DNA of 64,000 bases from Caldibacillus debilis DSM 16016. Its GTDB lineage: Bacteria > Bacillota > Bacilli > Bacillales > Caldibacillaceae. Under the pieces are notes generated by a model that saw only the letters and a list, made by a program, of their open reading frames with translations, had not been told where the DNA came from and did no database searches. Numbering within the stretch: position 1 is the stretch's first letter; each line of letters begins with the position of its first letter. Shown here piece after piece: positions 27,198 to 38,020 of this stretch. Where the stretch lies: NCBI RefSeq assembly GCF_000383875.1, contig NZ_KB912902.1:61644-125643 (forward strand), given 5' to 3'. A program made the translations under genes and the position numbers.

Positions 27198-27289
27198 TAA
27201 CAGGAATTGCGGGGAAACCGGATCACAGCCCACGGCGAAAGGTCCGGCCGGACCGGCGGCCGCCGCCGAGGCGGTGCGGAAACCGGGGA

Positions 27290-27333
27290 AAAATAAAAAC
27301 CGCTTCGAGCCTCGAAAGGCTTGAAGCGGTTTT
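27290..27333 (-). terminator. Rho-independent terminator of the pdhABCD operon
   Basis: On the minus strand AAAACCGCTTCAAGCC pairs with GGCTCGAAGCGGTTTT with one mismatch, followed by a T-rich tail. It lies just after the pdhD stop. Confidence 0.88.
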
Positions 27334-27343
27334 CTTGTCCGCT

Positions 27344-28753
27344 TTATTTCAAGATATGGATCGGCGATCCTAAAGCGGCTTCCGCGGCTTCCATCGTGAT
27401 TTCGCCGAGGGTCGGATGGGCGTGAATGGTCATGGCGATATCTTCGGCCGTTACCCCCGCTTCGATGGCCAAACCGATTTCGGCGATCATATCGGAAGCG
27501 CCGGGGCCGGCGATTTGCCCGCCGATGACCAAACCGTCTTCCTTCCGGGTGACGAGCTTCAGGAAACCGTCGGAATTGTTCAAGGCAAGGGAACGGCCGT
27601 TGGCCGCAAAGGGGAACTTCCCGACGGTCACTTCAATTCCTTCCGCCTTCGCCTGCTCTTCCGTATAGCCGACGGTGGCCAATTCCGGATCGGAGAAGCA
27701 CACCGCAGGGATAGCCAGGTAGTCGACGGCGGACGGGTGCCCGCTGATCGCTTCCGCGGCCACTTTCCCTTCATAGGATGCCTTATGGGCGAGGGCGGGG
27801 CCGGGGACGATATCGCCGATGGCGTAAATGTTCGGGATGTTTGTGCGGCATTGTTCGTCCACTTTGATCAGGCCTTTGCCGACAAATTCGACGCCGATTT
27901 GTTCCAATCCGATGTCATCCGTGTTCGGGCGTCTGCCGACGGTCACCAGGACGTAATCGGCTTCCACTCTTTCTTCCTTTCCGTCCGCTTCATAGGTGAC
28001 GACGACCCCGTCTTCCTTTTCTTCCACGCCCTTCGCCAAAGCCTTCGTAATGATGGTCGCGCCTTTTTTCTTTAAGTTCTTTTTCACGAGGGCGGACATT
28101 TGTTTTTCAAAGCCGGGCAAAATTTCGTCCGCCCCTTCAATGATGACGATTTCCGTGCCAAAATTGGCGTAGGCGGAGCCGAGTTCCGTGCCGATGTAGC
28201 CCCCGCCGATGATGACCATCTTCTTCGGGATCTCGGGGAGATTCAAGGCGCCGGTCGAATCGAGCACCCGTTTCGAAAACTTGAAGGCGGGCAATTCGAT
28301 CGGCCGTGAACCGGTTGCGATGATGACATTTTTAAAGGTGAAGGTTTGGGCGGAATCGCCGTTGATGACCCGCAGCGTGTTGGCATCGACAAAATAGGCT
28401 TCCCCTTTGACCACTTCCACCTTATTTCCCTTTAACAAGGTGCCTACGCCGCTGGTCAGCCTTTTGACGACACCGGCCTTCCATTCTTGAACCTTGGAAA
28501 AGTCCACCTTCACGTTTTCCGCAAAGATGCCGATGTCACCCGATTCTTTCGCGTCCGCATACTTATGGGCGGCATTGATCAAGGCTTTGGAAGGGATGCA
28601 GCCGACGTTCAAGCAGACGCCGCCGAGTTCCCCCTTTTCGATGACGGTTACCTTTTGGCCGAGCTGGGCCGCGCGGATCGCCGCCACATACCCGCCGGGA
28701 CCGGCCCCGATGACTATGGTGTCCTTTTCAATCGGAAAATCTCCAACTACCAT
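27344..28753 (-). CDS. pdhD: Dihydrolipoamide dehydrogenase PdhD (E3)
   Basis: FAD flavoprotein of 469 residues that reoxidises lipoyl groups of PDH E2. The FAD fold is [20 protein letters not shown]; the redox disulfide is [16 protein letters not shown]; the NAD site is [17 protein letters not shown]. The dimer-interface histidine motif is [26 protein letters not shown] matches the B. subtilis start. It begins 3 nt after the pdhC stop. Confidence 0.97.
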   Translation of the reverse strand: MVVGDFPIEKDTIVIGAGPGGYVAAIRAAQLGQKVTVIEKGELGGVCLNVGCIPSKALINAAHKYADAKESGDIGIFAENVKVDFSKVQEWKAGVVKRLTSGVGTLLKGNKVEVVKGEAYFVDANTLRVINGDSAQTFTFKNVIIATGSRPIELPAFKFSKRVLDSTGALNLPEIPKKMVIIGGGYIGTELGSAYANFGTEIVIIEGADEILPGFEKQMSALVKKNLKKKGATIITKALAKGVEEKEDGVVVTYEADGKEERVEADYVLVTVGRRPNTDDIGLEQIGVEFVGKGLIKVDEQCRTNIPNIYAIGDIVPGPALAHKASYEGKVAAEAISGHPSAVDYLAIPAVCFSDPELATVGYTEEQAKAEGIEVTVGKFPFAANGRSLALNNSDGFLKLVTRKEDGLVIGGQIAGPGASDMIAEIGLAIEAGVTAEDIAMTIHAHPTLGEITMEAAEAALGSPIHILK

Positions 28754-28756
28754 TTT

Positions 28757-30034
28757 TTACGCCTCCATTAACAAAAGTTCGGGATCGCTTAACAACCGTT
28801 TGATATGGTTGAGGGCATATTGCGCCGTTGCGCCGTCGATGATCCGGTGGTCGAAACTCAAGGACAGCGCCAAGACGGGGGCCGCCACGATTTCACCGTC
28901 GCGCACGACCGGCTTCTCTGCAATACGTCCTATTCCCAGTATAGCAACTTCCGGATGATTAATCACGGGAGTAAACCATTGTCCGCCTGCCGAACCGATG
29001 TTGGTAATCGTGCAGGAGGATCCCTTCATTTCGTTCGGGGCCAGCTTCCCTTCCCTGGCTTTTTGGGCCAGCTCGTTGATTTCTTTCGCGATGGCGAACA
29101 TGGATTTGCGGTCGGCATCCTTGACGACCGGGACGAGCAAGCCGCGTTCGGTATCCGCCGCGATTCCGATATTGTAATAATGCTTGTGGATGATTTCCTC
29201 GGCTTCATCGTCGATGGACGCATTCAATATCGGGTATTCCCGGAGGGCGCTGACCAAAGCCTTGACGACATAAGGCAGGAACGTCAGTTTGATGCCCTTT
29301 TCCGCGGCCACTTCTTTGAATTTCTTCCGGTGGGCGACGAGTTTCGTGACATCCACTTCATCCATGAGCGTAACATGGGGGGCGGTATGTTTGGATTGGA
29401 CCATCGCCTTGGCGATCGCCCGGCGGATTCCGCTCATCTTTTCCCGGGTTTCCAGCAGCACTTCGCCGGTCGCAGCCGCCGTTTCGGGCGCCGGTTTTTC
29501 CGCCGTTTCCTTCGCCTCGGTTTCCGCGGGGGCCGCTTTTGCTGTTCCGGCCAAATAGTTGTCGATATCTTCCTTCAAAATCCGCCCGTTCGGACCCGAG
29601 CCGGTGACAAGCTGAATGTCGACGCCTTTTTCCCTGGCGTATTTCCGGACGCTGGGCATGGCGATGACCCGGCGTTTCGGCTCGGCCTTCTCTTCCGTTT
29701 GCGGAGCCGCCGCTTCTTCCTTCACTTCCGCTTGGGAACCGGCTTCTTTCGCGGGTTCTTCCCCATGATCCCCTTTAAATTGCATGTCTTCGTATCCCGG
29801 CGCATCAATGGTGACAAGCACATCGCCGACGACGGCCGTTTGCCCTTCCGGCACGAGAATTTCCAAAACCTTCCCTTCCACGGGAGAGGGGATTTCCACG
29901 ACCGCTTTATCGTTTTGAACTTCACAAAGCACATCGTCTTCTTTGACTTCGTCACCGGGCTTGACGAACCATTTGACGATTTCACCTTCATGTATTCCTT
30001 CTCCGATGTCCGGCAATCTGAATTGGAATGCCAC
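28757..30034 (-). CDS. pdhC: Pyruvate dehydrogenase E2, dihydrolipoamide acetyltransferase PdhC
   Basis: Core acetyltransferase of the PDH complex, 425 residues. It has one N-terminal lipoyl domain with the lipoyl lysine in [13 protein letters not shown], a linker rich in A, E and K, a peripheral-subunit-binding domain ([20 protein letters not shown]), another linker, and the catalytic domain ending in [14 protein letters not shown] (catalytic HxxxD). The GTG start follows GGAGGGATAATT. Confidence 0.97.
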   Translation of the reverse strand: MAFQFRLPDIGEGIHEGEIVKWFVKPGDEVKEDDVLCEVQNDKAVVEIPSPVEGKVLEILVPEGQTAVVGDVLVTIDAPGYEDMQFKGDHGEEPAKEAGSQAEVKEEAAAPQTEEKAEPKRRVIAMPSVRKYAREKGVDIQLVTGSGPNGRILKEDIDNYLAGTAKAAPAETEAKETAEKPAPETAAATGEVLLETREKMSGIRRAIAKAMVQSKHTAPHVTLMDEVDVTKLVAHRKKFKEVAAEKGIKLTFLPYVVKALVSALREYPILNASIDDEAEEIIHKHYYNIGIAADTERGLLVPVVKDADRKSMFAIAKEINELAQKAREGKLAPNEMKGSSCTITNIGSAGGQWFTPVINHPEVAILGIGRIAEKPVVRDGEIVAAPVLALSLSFDHRIIDGATAQYALNHIKRLLSDPELLLMEA

Positions 30035-30106
30035 AATTATCCCTCCTGTAATATTCGGAATGGGAGGAAGCCGGCGCCTCGCCGTTTTCCTCCGCAGACA
30101 GCGCGA

Positions 30107-31084
30107 TCAGAACGTGAGCACTTTTTTCGCGGTTTCATAAATATCCTTCGCATTCGGCAGCCAAACGTTTTCCGCCTGGGAGAAAGGATAAACCGTATCC
30201 GGTGCCGTCACGCGCAAAACCGGCGCCTCCAGGCTCAAGATCGCCCGTTCGTTGATTTCGCTGACGACGTTGGCGGCGATTCCGGCTTGCCGTTGGGCTT
30301 CTTGGACAACGATGGCCCGGTTCGTTTTTTCCACGGAAGCGACGATCGTTTCCACATCGAGGGGGCTTACCGTGCGCAAGTCGACCACTTCTGCGGAATA
30401 GCCTTCTTTCTCCAATTCCGCTGCGGCCTTCAGCGATTCATGCACCATCGCACCGTAGGCGAAGATGGACAGATCCTTACCCTCCCGTTTGACATCCGCT
30501 TTGCCGAGGGGGATCGTATATTCTCCTTCCGGCACTTCGCCGCGGATGGAACGGTAAAGCTTCAAATGCTCCAGGAAGACGACCGGATCGTTGTCGCGGA
30601 TGGAGGAGATCAACAACCCCTTGGCGTCGTAAGGGGTAGACGGAATGACGACCTTCAGACCCGGCACTTGGGCGACCAACCCCTCCAGGCTGTCCGAATG
30701 CAATTCGGGCGTGTGAACGCCGCCGCCGAAGGGCGAACGGACCGTGATCGGCATTTGGTAGGTGCCGCCGGTGCGGTAACGGTAGCGAGACATTTGGCCG
30801 GCGATGGAATCCATCACTTCAAAAAGGAAACCGAAAAATTGGATCTCGGGAACGGGGCGAAAACCTTGAAGGGCAAGGCCGATGGCCAGACCGCCGATCC
30901 CCGATTCCGCCAAGGGGGTGTCGAAAACGCGGTCGGCGCCGAATTCCTTTTGCAGCCCGTCCGTGGCGCGGAAAACCCCGCCGTTAACCCCCACGTCTTC
31001 ACCGAAGACGAGGACGTTCGGGTCCCTTTTCAATTCCGTGCGCAAGGCATCCGTAATCGCTTGAACCATTGTCATTTGAGCCAT
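30107..31084 (-). CDS. pdhB: Pyruvate dehydrogenase E1 beta PdhB
   Basis: Beta subunit of the thiamine-dependent E1, 325 residues. Landmarks are [55 protein letters not shown], and the typical [16 protein letters not shown]. It starts 3 nt after the pdhA stop and is followed by a 72-nt gap before pdhC. Confidence 0.97.
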   Translation of the reverse strand: MAQMTMVQAITDALRTELKRDPNVLVFGEDVGVNGGVFRATDGLQKEFGADRVFDTPLAESGIGGLAIGLALQGFRPVPEIQFFGFLFEVMDSIAGQMSRYRYRTGGTYQMPITVRSPFGGGVHTPELHSDSLEGLVAQVPGLKVVIPSTPYDAKGLLISSIRDNDPVVFLEHLKLYRSIRGEVPEGEYTIPLGKADVKREGKDLSIFAYGAMVHESLKAAAELEKEGYSAEVVDLRTVSPLDVETIVASVEKTNRAIVVQEAQRQAGIAANVVSEINERAILSLEAPVLRVTAPDTVYPFSQAENVWLPNAKDIYETAKKVLTF

Positions 31085-31087
31085 CTT

Positions 31088-32263
<1,176 letters not shown>

Positions 32264-32369
32264 TCATCCGCAAACCGAAAAACTGTTCCCGCGAAAAAAG
32301 GAGGCGGTGGGAGGCGAAACTGTATTAATCGTTCGCGCAAAAATATTATTACAATCTCACCACAATTTT

Positions 32370-32398
32370 AGTTTACACTTTGTCGAATTCTTCGTCAA
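32370..32398 (-). promoter_or_regulatory. Probable pdhA promoter
   Basis: TTGACG at 32398-32393 and TAAACT at 32375-32370 on the minus strand, spacer 17 nt. The predicted start is near 32363. Confidence 0.6.
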
Positions 32399-32458
32399 TC
32401 ATCATGAATTCAACTGGAACAATATTCACAAAAACGTTTCATTTTTTCAAAAAAATAA

Positions 32459-32495
32459 ATCTGTTATATATTAATCCATGTATCTGTTATATATT
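32459..32495. repeat. Two direct copies of ATCTGTTATATATT upstream of pdhA
   Basis: Exact 14-nt copies start at 32459 and 32482, 23 nt apart (about two helical turns). They lie 60-100 nt upstream of the predicted pdhA -35. Candidate regulator or UP-element-like region; nothing identifies the binder. Confidence 0.5.
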
Positions 32496-32662
32496 TTTTT
32501 CACTTAGCCGCCCGCCTGCGGGCCGATTCGGGAATCAAACGTTATTTTAGTAAAAACGAAAATCCCCTTCGGCCCCTTCATTTTCCAACCCCTCACGCCC
32601 CGGAAAACTATTTCAGAATAAAAAGGATTTTTCCTGTTTAACACAGTATTAATACAGGTTTC

Positions 32663-32693
32663 GCAAAAAAAAATAAGCCTTGGTCGGCTTATT
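32663..32693 (-). terminator. Rho-independent terminator of ykyA overlapping its stop codon
   Basis: On the minus strand AATAAGCC (32693-32686) pairs with GGCTTATT (32679-32672) and runs into a nine-T tail. The ykyA TAA lies inside the 5' half of the stem. Confidence 0.88.
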
Positions 32694-33348
32694 CGGTTTT
32701 CACATCCAAACCGGCATCTTTGTAAAATTGAACCTTTGCCTCATTGTACGCTTCCGTTTGTTTGTTGAATTGCCCGTTCAGTTCGATCACCTCATGATAG
32801 ATCCCGTTGATCTTGTTGATTTGATCCTCCAGGTCCTCCAGCTTCACGTTTTCCTCCTTAAACATGGCATAGAGCTCCCGGTCATAGGCGATGCCCTGCT
32901 TATATTTTCGATAAAGTTCCTCGTGCAATTCGTAGCGTTTCATCATCGTGTCGTACATTTTTTCCGCATTTTTCTTCAATTTCTCGTCGTCGAGTTTTTC
33001 GATGTCCTTGGTCAGCTTTTTAAACTCTTCTTCGGCCCGGATCATGCTCTCTCTTTCTTTTTCCAGGCATTCTTCCCTCTGCTTGGCGATCCCGGCCGCC
33101 TCATCGGACAATCGGGCGATCTTGTCACGGTCTTTCATTCCGAGGGACAAGATCTCATCGTAAATTTCCTTCTCTTTCTTCTCCAGTTCGATCAGGCGCT
33201 CCTGCTCGTTTTTAAACCCATCCTCGATGGAGACGACCTTTTCCATCCGTTCATACATCTTTTCCGCCGTCGATTGGAAAAGGCCGCACCCGGCGATCAG
33301 CGGGATGATGACGAAAAACAAGGGCCAAGTTCTGCGGATGTTCACCAC
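32689..33348 (-). CDS. ykyA: YkyA family lipoprotein
   Basis: Lipoprotein of 219 residues with a short signal peptide ending in PLIAGCGLF. The mature part is almost entirely charged and predicted coiled coil (ERLIELEKKEKEIYDEIL, EEEFKKLTKDIEKLDDEKLK). It matches YkyA, whose gene lies between def and pdhA in B. subtilis. Function is not established. The GTG start follows GGAGGCATT. Confidence 0.88.
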   Translation of the reverse strand: MVNIRRTWPLFFVIIPLIAGCGLFQSTAEKMYERMEKVVSIEDGFKNEQERLIELEKKEKEIYDEILSLGMKDRDKIARLSDEAAGIAKQREECLEKERESMIRAEEEFKKLTKDIEKLDDEKLKKNAEKMYDTMMKRYELHEELYRKYKQGIAYDRELYAMFKEENVKLEDLEDQINKINGIYHEVIELNGQFNKQTEAYNEAKVQFYKDAGLDVKTE

Positions 33349-33542
33349 AATGCCTCCGTTTCCTGTCGGATACCGCCGGTTTGTTCGCGATAGAGCGGTG
33401 ATTTCCCTTCCGGGCGGTTCCTTTCTGATTCGTTATCGGATATTATATTATGTATTCGAAAGCGATCCGTCTTCATTCACAGACGGGGAAAACTTTGCTA
33501 GACTATATTACGTTGAAAATGCGTTTGACGGGAGTGAAGCCG

Positions 33543-34097
33543 ATGATCACGATGAAAGATATCATCCGCGACGGGCACCCTACTTTAAGGAAGGTGGCCA
33601 AGGAAGTCCCTCTTCCCCCGTCGAAGGAAGACATTGAAACGGGAAAACTGCTTATGGAATATGTGCAAAACAGCCAAAACGAGGAAATCGCAGCCCGTTA
33701 CGGACTGCGTCCGGGCGTGGGGCTGGCCGCGCCGCAAATCAACGTTTCCAAAAGGATCATCGCCGTCCATTTTGAAGATTACAGCGGGAAAACATACAGC
33801 CACATCCTTTTTAACCCGAAGATCATCAGCCATTCCGTGGAAAAAGCCTACCTGGTTTCCGGGGAAGGTTGTCTGTCCGTCGACGAGGATATTCCGGGAT
33901 ATGTGCCCCGCTATGCGCGAATTACGGTGGAAGCCTATGACGAAGAAGGAAAAAAATTGCGGCTCCGCCTGAAAGAATATGCGGCAATCGTATTCCAGCA
34001 CGAGATCGACCATTTGAACGGCATCCTGTTTTACGATCATATCGACAAGGAAAACCCGTTCAAACCGATTGATAATGCCATCCCTGTCGGACAATAG
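33543..34097 (+). CDS. def: Peptide deformylase (DefB type)
   Basis: Metalloenzyme removing the formyl group from new proteins, 184 residues. The three catalytic motifs are present: [16 protein letters not shown] and QHEIDHLNG. The length and the insertion before motif 1 fit the B. subtilis YkrB type. ATG 33543 follows GGGAGTG at 7 nt; 31 further codons are open upstream but lack a site. Convergent with ykrA. Confidence 0.95.
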   Translation: MITMKDIIRDGHPTLRKVAKEVPLPPSKEDIETGKLLMEYVQNSQNEEIAARYGLRPGVGLAAPQINVSKRIIAVHFEDYSGKTYSHILFNPKIISHSVEKAYLVSGEGCLSVDEDIPGYVPRYARITVEAYDEEGKKLRLRLKEYAAIVFQHEIDHLNGILFYDHIDKENPFKPIDNAIPVGQ

Positions 34098-34186
34098 GCG
34101 CCGCGGAAAGGCCTGCCGCCGAATCGTCCCGGGAACATCGGAAATCCCGCCGGAACCGGCAGCGAGCGGGGTTCGGTTCGGGGCGG

Positions 34187-34957
34187 CTACAGCAGACCGG
34201 CGGCTATCAGACCGTGATAGACGCCGTCCTCGTCCACATGTTTCGTGACGTAATCGGCGTATCTTTTGACGATGTCCGGCGCGTTGCCCATCGCAATCCC
34301 TTTTCCGGCAAAATGGAGCATTTCGATGTCGTTCATTCCGTCTCCGAAGGCGAAAATATCCGACTTGGAAATCCGGCAATATTCGCTGATCCGGCGGATG
34401 CCTTCGGCCTTCGAGCCGCCCTTCGGCATCACGTCCAGGGCGTACCGGTGCCAGCGGAGAAACCGGAACATCGGAAATTCCGCTTCGTATTCTTTCTCTT
34501 CGCCGGGTTCGCAGAAAAGGAGCATCTGGTAAACCGGTCCCTTTTTATAGAACTCCGGATCATAGCCGGGTTCGGGCACGTTGATGCTTCTCATGCTCTC
34601 TTTGATGTAGCTGTGGCCGTTCATGGTGGCGCACATCCGGTCATGGGACATAAAGACGAAGGGATGGCCCTTTTCCTTCCCTTTTTCCAGCAATCTTTCA
34701 ATATGGCGGGGATCCATTTTGAATTGGAAGATCGGCCGGCCGTCGACGACGACGTATTGGCCGTTCAGGCTGACGAAGGTGTCAATGCCCAATGGCTCCC
34801 GGATGAATTCGAACATGAAAGGGGCGCGTCCGGTGGCGATGGCAACTTTGACGTCCTTTTCCTTCAGGCGAAGGATGGCGTCGACCGTCGCCGGGGGCAC
34901 TTCGTTCCGGCTGTTCAAAAGCGTCCCGTCCACGTCGAAAAAGACCATTTTCCCCAA
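34187..34957 (-). CDS. ykrA: HAD-superfamily Cof-type phosphatase YkrA
   Basis: Cytosolic phosphatase of 256 residues with HAD motif I FFDVDGTLLNSRN, motif II VAIATGRAP, and the motif III/IV region KSDIFAFGDGMNDIEMLHFA. The large C2 cap is typical of Cof-type enzymes, which hydrolyse sugar phosphates or nucleotides; the substrate here is unknown. The TTG start follows AGGAGGT at about 7 nt. Corresponds to B. subtilis ykrA by position beside def. Confidence 0.9.
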   Translation of the reverse strand: MGKMVFFDVDGTLLNSRNEVPPATVDAILRLKEKDVKVAIATGRAPFMFEFIREPLGIDTFVSLNGQYVVVDGRPIFQFKMDPRHIERLLEKGKEKGHPFVFMSHDRMCATMNGHSYIKESMRSINVPEPGYDPEFYKKGPVYQMLLFCEPGEEKEYEAEFPMFRFLRWHRYALDVMPKGGSKAEGIRRISEYCRISKSDIFAFGDGMNDIEMLHFAGKGIAMGNAPDIVKRYADYVTKHVDEDGVYHGLIAAGLL

Positions 34958-35198
34958 TATCCATACCTCCTGTTCTACGCTGCTATAATTTTACGCTATA
35001 ACAGATGCTATTTTCTTGTCAATCATTCCGTCGAAAATTCCAGTTTCAGGCATGAAAATCCGCAGGGAAAAGTCATATAATATAATTAAAAACATCATTA
35101 ATAACATCGGGTTCCCGAGCCGCCGGATAAAACTTTTGCTAGAACCCTTTATCTTTGATACCGGTTGGGCTAAAATAAAAGACAGGGAGTGATCCGCG

Positions 35199-35270
35199 AT
35201 GTTAAAAAAGCTGAAGAAAAAGCTTTTGGAACGGTGGAGAGATTTGCTTCGGAAAAAATTGATCGCGTAA
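35199..35270 (+). CDS. Unannotated 23-residue cationic amphipathic peptide
   Basis: ATG at 35199 follows GGGAGTGATCCGCG, a good ribosome binding site, and the frame stops at TAA 35268. The peptide begins MLKKLKKKLLERWRDLL and ends RKKLIA. By my count it has seven K, three R, one E and one D (net charge about +8). Leu/Trp/Ile fall at positions 2, 5, 9, 13, 16-17 and 21, an amphipathic helix pattern. A two-tier hairpin terminator follows 4 nt after the stop, so the gene looks like a short separate transcript before rpoY. I do not recognise a family. Its function could be membrane association, RNA or protein binding, or a toxin; none is shown. Confidence 0.6.
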   Translation: MLKKLKKKLLERWRDLLRKKLIA

Positions 35271-35273
35271 ACG

Positions 35274-35342
35274 AAGGGCTGTTTAAAAGAGAAAACCTTC
35301 CTTCCGAAGGTTTCACCTCCCTTAAATCAGCCCTTGTTTTTT
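35274..35342 (+). terminator. Two-tier hairpin terminator after the 23-codon gene
   Basis: Outer stem AAGGGCTG with CAGCCCTT, extended by TTTAA/TTAAA. Inner stem AAACCTTC (35293-35300) with GAAGGTTT (35306-35313). A GTTTTTT tail follows. The nested structure is larger than the usual terminators in this window. Confidence 0.85.
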
Positions 35343-35482
35343 ACATACAGGTTGTCTTTTCCTTGTCTTTTTTTTCTTTGGCAGCTTCCCTTTCCGACCG
35401 GCAAATGACGGTTCTTCGTGTAAGAAATGCGTTTTTCCGCTATAATGAATAAAGCTGCAAGGCTGCAAAAGGAGTGATCGAA

Positions 35483-35692
35483 TTGATATTTAAAGTTTTC
35501 GTACAGGAAAACGCCGACCAGATTCCGGTCCGCGAAAAGACAAAGGCTGTGTATATCGAAGCGGAATCGGAGCGAGAAGTCCGGAAAAAAATGGAAGGAA
35601 CCCCGTATAACATCGAATACATCCAGGCCCTGAGCGAAGCGCACCTGGAGTACGAAAAGAAAAGCCCGAATTTTAAATTATTGGAGCTATGA
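35483..35692 (+). CDS. rpoY: RNA polymerase epsilon subunit RpoY
   Basis: Small accessory subunit of Firmicute RNA polymerase, 69 residues, the standard length. It starts [20 protein letters not shown] and has [19 protein letters not shown]. The start is TTG 35483 after AAAAGGAGTGATCGAA. TATAAT at 35441 is a likely -10, without a clear -35. Its stop overlaps an ATG for rnjA, a conserved pairing (ykzG-rnjA). Confidence 0.93.
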   Translation: MIFKVFVQENADQIPVREKTKAVYIEAESEREVRKKMEGTPYNIEYIQALSEAHLEYEKKSPNFKLLEL

Positions 35693-35694
35693 AC

Positions 35695-37362
35695 ATGAAA
35701 TTTGTGAAAAATGACCAGACGGCCGTTTTTGCCCTCGGGGGTTTGGGCGAAATCGGCAAAAATACCTACGTGGTTCAATACCAGGACGAGATCATCGTCA
35801 TCGATGCCGGAATCAAGTTTCCGGAAGATGAATTGCTAGGTATTGACTATGTCATTCCGGACTACACATACTTGGTGAAAAACGCGGAAAAAATCAAAGG
35901 GTTGTTCATCACCCACGGCCACGAAGATCATATCGGAGGCATCCCGTACCTGCTGCGGGAAGTCAACATCCCGATTTACGGGGGAAAGCTGGCGCTCGGG
36001 CTCATCCGGAACAAATTGGAAGAACACGGATTGCTGCGCCGGGCCAGGCTCCATGAAATCAAGGAAGACGACGTGATCAAATTCCGAAAAACTTCCGTCA
36101 CCTTTTTCCGCACCACACACAGCATCCCCGATTCCTACGGAATCGTCATCAAGACGCCGCCAGGCAATATCGTCCACACCGGTGATTTCAAATTCGATTT
36201 CACCCCGGTTGGAGAAACGGCCAATTTGACAAAGATGGCCGAAATCGGCAAAGAAGGGGTGCTTTGTTTATTATCCGACAGCACGAACAGTGAAATACCC
36301 GAATTTACGATGTCGGAACGGAAGGTCGGAGAAAGCATCAAGGAAATTTTCCGCAAGGTGGAAGGGCGGATCATATTCGCCACCTTCGCTTCCAACATCC
36401 ACCGTCTGCAGCAAGTGACGGAAGCCGCCGTACAAAACGGGAGAAAGATTGCCGTTTTCGGAAGAAGCATGGAAGCTGCCATTGAAATCGGCCGGGAACT
36501 CGGCTACATCCGCTGCCCGAAAAACACCTTCGTGGACGCCCAGCAAATCAACCGGCTTCCGGCGAACCAAATCACCATCCTGTGCACCGGAAGCCAGGGG
36601 GAACCGATGGCGGCCTTATCCCGGATCGCCAACGGCACCCACCGGCAAATCCAGATCATGCAAGGGGACACGGTCGTCTTTTCATCGTCGCCGATCCCCG
36701 GCAATACGACGAGCATCAACCGCACGATCAACATGCTCTATCGCGCCGGCGCGGATGTGATCTACGGTTCCTTGAACAACATCCACACCTCCGGCCACGG
36801 GGGCCAGGAAGAACAAAAGCTGATGCTCCGCCTGATGAAACCGAAATTTTTTATGCCCGTCCACGGGGAATACCGGATGCTGATCACGCACAAAAAACTG
36901 GCGGAGGACTGCGGGATCCCCGGAGAAAATTGCTTCGTCATGGATAACGGCGAGGTCCTCGCCCTCAGCAAGGATTCCGCCTACGTCGCCGGCAAAGTCC
37001 AGTCCGGTTCCATCTACATCGACGGAAGCGGCGTCGGCGACATCGGCAACATCGTCCTTCGCGACCGGCGAATCCTGTCGGAAGAAGGGCTCGTGATCGT
37101 CGTCGTCAGCATCAACATGAAGGAATTCAAAATCGCCGCCGGGCCGGACATCATCTCCCGCGGATTCGTTTACATGCGGGAGTCGGGCGATTTAATCAGC
37201 GAAGCGCAATCGCTGATCAAAAAGCATCTGGAAAAAATCATGGGGAAAAAGACAACCATGTGGTCAGAAATCAAAAATGAAATCACGGAAATTTTAGGGC
37301 CGTTCCTGTATGAAAAAACGAAACGGCGGCCGATGATCCTGCCGATCATCATGGAAATATAA
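35695..37362 (+). CDS. rnjA: Ribonuclease J1 (RnjA)
   Basis: Metallo-beta-lactamase/beta-CASP 5'-3' exo- and endoribonuclease of 555 residues, central to mRNA decay and rRNA maturation. Metal-binding motif [12 protein letters not shown], further motifs HTGDFKFD and DSTNSE, the beta-CASP region [13 protein letters not shown], and PVHGEYRM are seen. The C-terminal end is [13 protein letters not shown] use the second ATG (35695), which aligns with B. subtilis; the first at 35689 lies only 2 nt after GGAG. No terminator is obvious after the stop. Confidence 0.96.
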   Translation: MKFVKNDQTAVFALGGLGEIGKNTYVVQYQDEIIVIDAGIKFPEDELLGIDYVIPDYTYLVKNAEKIKGLFITHGHEDHIGGIPYLLREVNIPIYGGKLALGLIRNKLEEHGLLRRARLHEIKEDDVIKFRKTSVTFFRTTHSIPDSYGIVIKTPPGNIVHTGDFKFDFTPVGETANLTKMAEIGKEGVLCLLSDSTNSEIPEFTMSERKVGESIKEIFRKVEGRIIFATFASNIHRLQQVTEAAVQNGRKIAVFGRSMEAAIEIGRELGYIRCPKNTFVDAQQINRLPANQITILCTGSQGEPMAALSRIANGTHRQIQIMQGDTVVFSSSPIPGNTTSINRTINMLYRAGADVIYGSLNNIHTSGHGGQEEQKLMLRLMKPKFFMPVHGEYRMLITHKKLAEDCGIPGENCFVMDNGEVLALSKDSAYVAGKVQSGSIYIDGSGVGDIGNIVLRDRRILSEEGLVIVVVSINMKEFKIAAGPDIISRGFVYMRESGDLISEAQSLIKKHLEKIMGKKTTMWSEIKNEITEILGPFLYEKTKRRPMILPIIMEI

Positions 37363-37876
37363 GCGGCCGCAAAAAAAGCGGGCATGGCGGGGCGGAAAAC
37401 TCCGCACCCGCCCCCGCTGCAAAAGGCGGCCGCCGGCCGGGCCGGGTCTCCCCTTTCGGCCCGGCCTCTTCCTTTCCATCCGAAGGGCCGCTAAGGAAAA
37501 ACCGGTTCATCCCGCAAGCACCGGCGGCTTGCCTTACCGGTCTCCCCCTTAGCGTTATCCCTGTTGATAAAAACAATGAACGAAACGGCAACTCCCCCGT
37601 TCCCGTCTCCCCTTGCCTTCATCTCCTCCAATGGAAACCGGATTCGTCATCGAATCCTTTCCGAAGCCCCTGAAGCCTTCTTGATGCGCGTTACGCGATT
37701 TCGCCGTCATGCATAACATTTCCGAAGCCGATCCACCCGCATCGTCCGGTTCCGGAAAACGGGGAAATAGGGGAAAAAGCGATGTCCGTCGTCCGGAAAA
37801 CATGCCCCTTTCCACGGTTTTCGCCCATGGGAAGCTGTCCGGGAACGCCGGCGAGGAAATCGGGAAAAAGGCGGCC
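37363..37876. other. Intergenic spacer rnjA-ABC exporter, no credible gene
   Basis: Convergent genes separated by more than 600 nt. The sequence is GC-rich with several overlapping R/P-rich open frames in every phase, no ribosome binding sites, and no recognisable motif. Confidence 0.5.
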
Positions 37877-37930
37877 AAATAAAAAAGCCGGCGAAAAAGG
37901 TGCGGCCTGTCGCACCCCTTCCGCCGGCGA
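37877..37930 (-). terminator. Two-tier hairpin terminator of the ABC exporter operon
   Basis: On the minus strand GCCGGCG (37928-37922) pairs with CGCCGGC (37893-37887), enclosing GGTGCG/CGCACC, with a TTTTTT tail at 37886-37881. Confidence 0.82.
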
Positions 37931-38020
37931 AAAGCCCGGCCCGCCCCCCCTGGAAGGCGGCCGGGATCCCCGCCGAACCGATGGCGGGGAAAATTCCGCC
38001 AATATCCGTTCTCCTGCCCT

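Noticed and set aside
27241-27254. Perfect 14-bp palindrome GGTCCGGCCGGACC
   Set aside because: It lies in GC-rich sequence after the pdh terminator with no promoter or gene to control; palindromes of this kind are expected there.
32427-32442. cre-like sequence CACAAAAACGTTTCAT upstream of pdhA
   Set aside because: The distance between TG and CG is one base too short for the CcpA consensus, so I do not call it a cre site.
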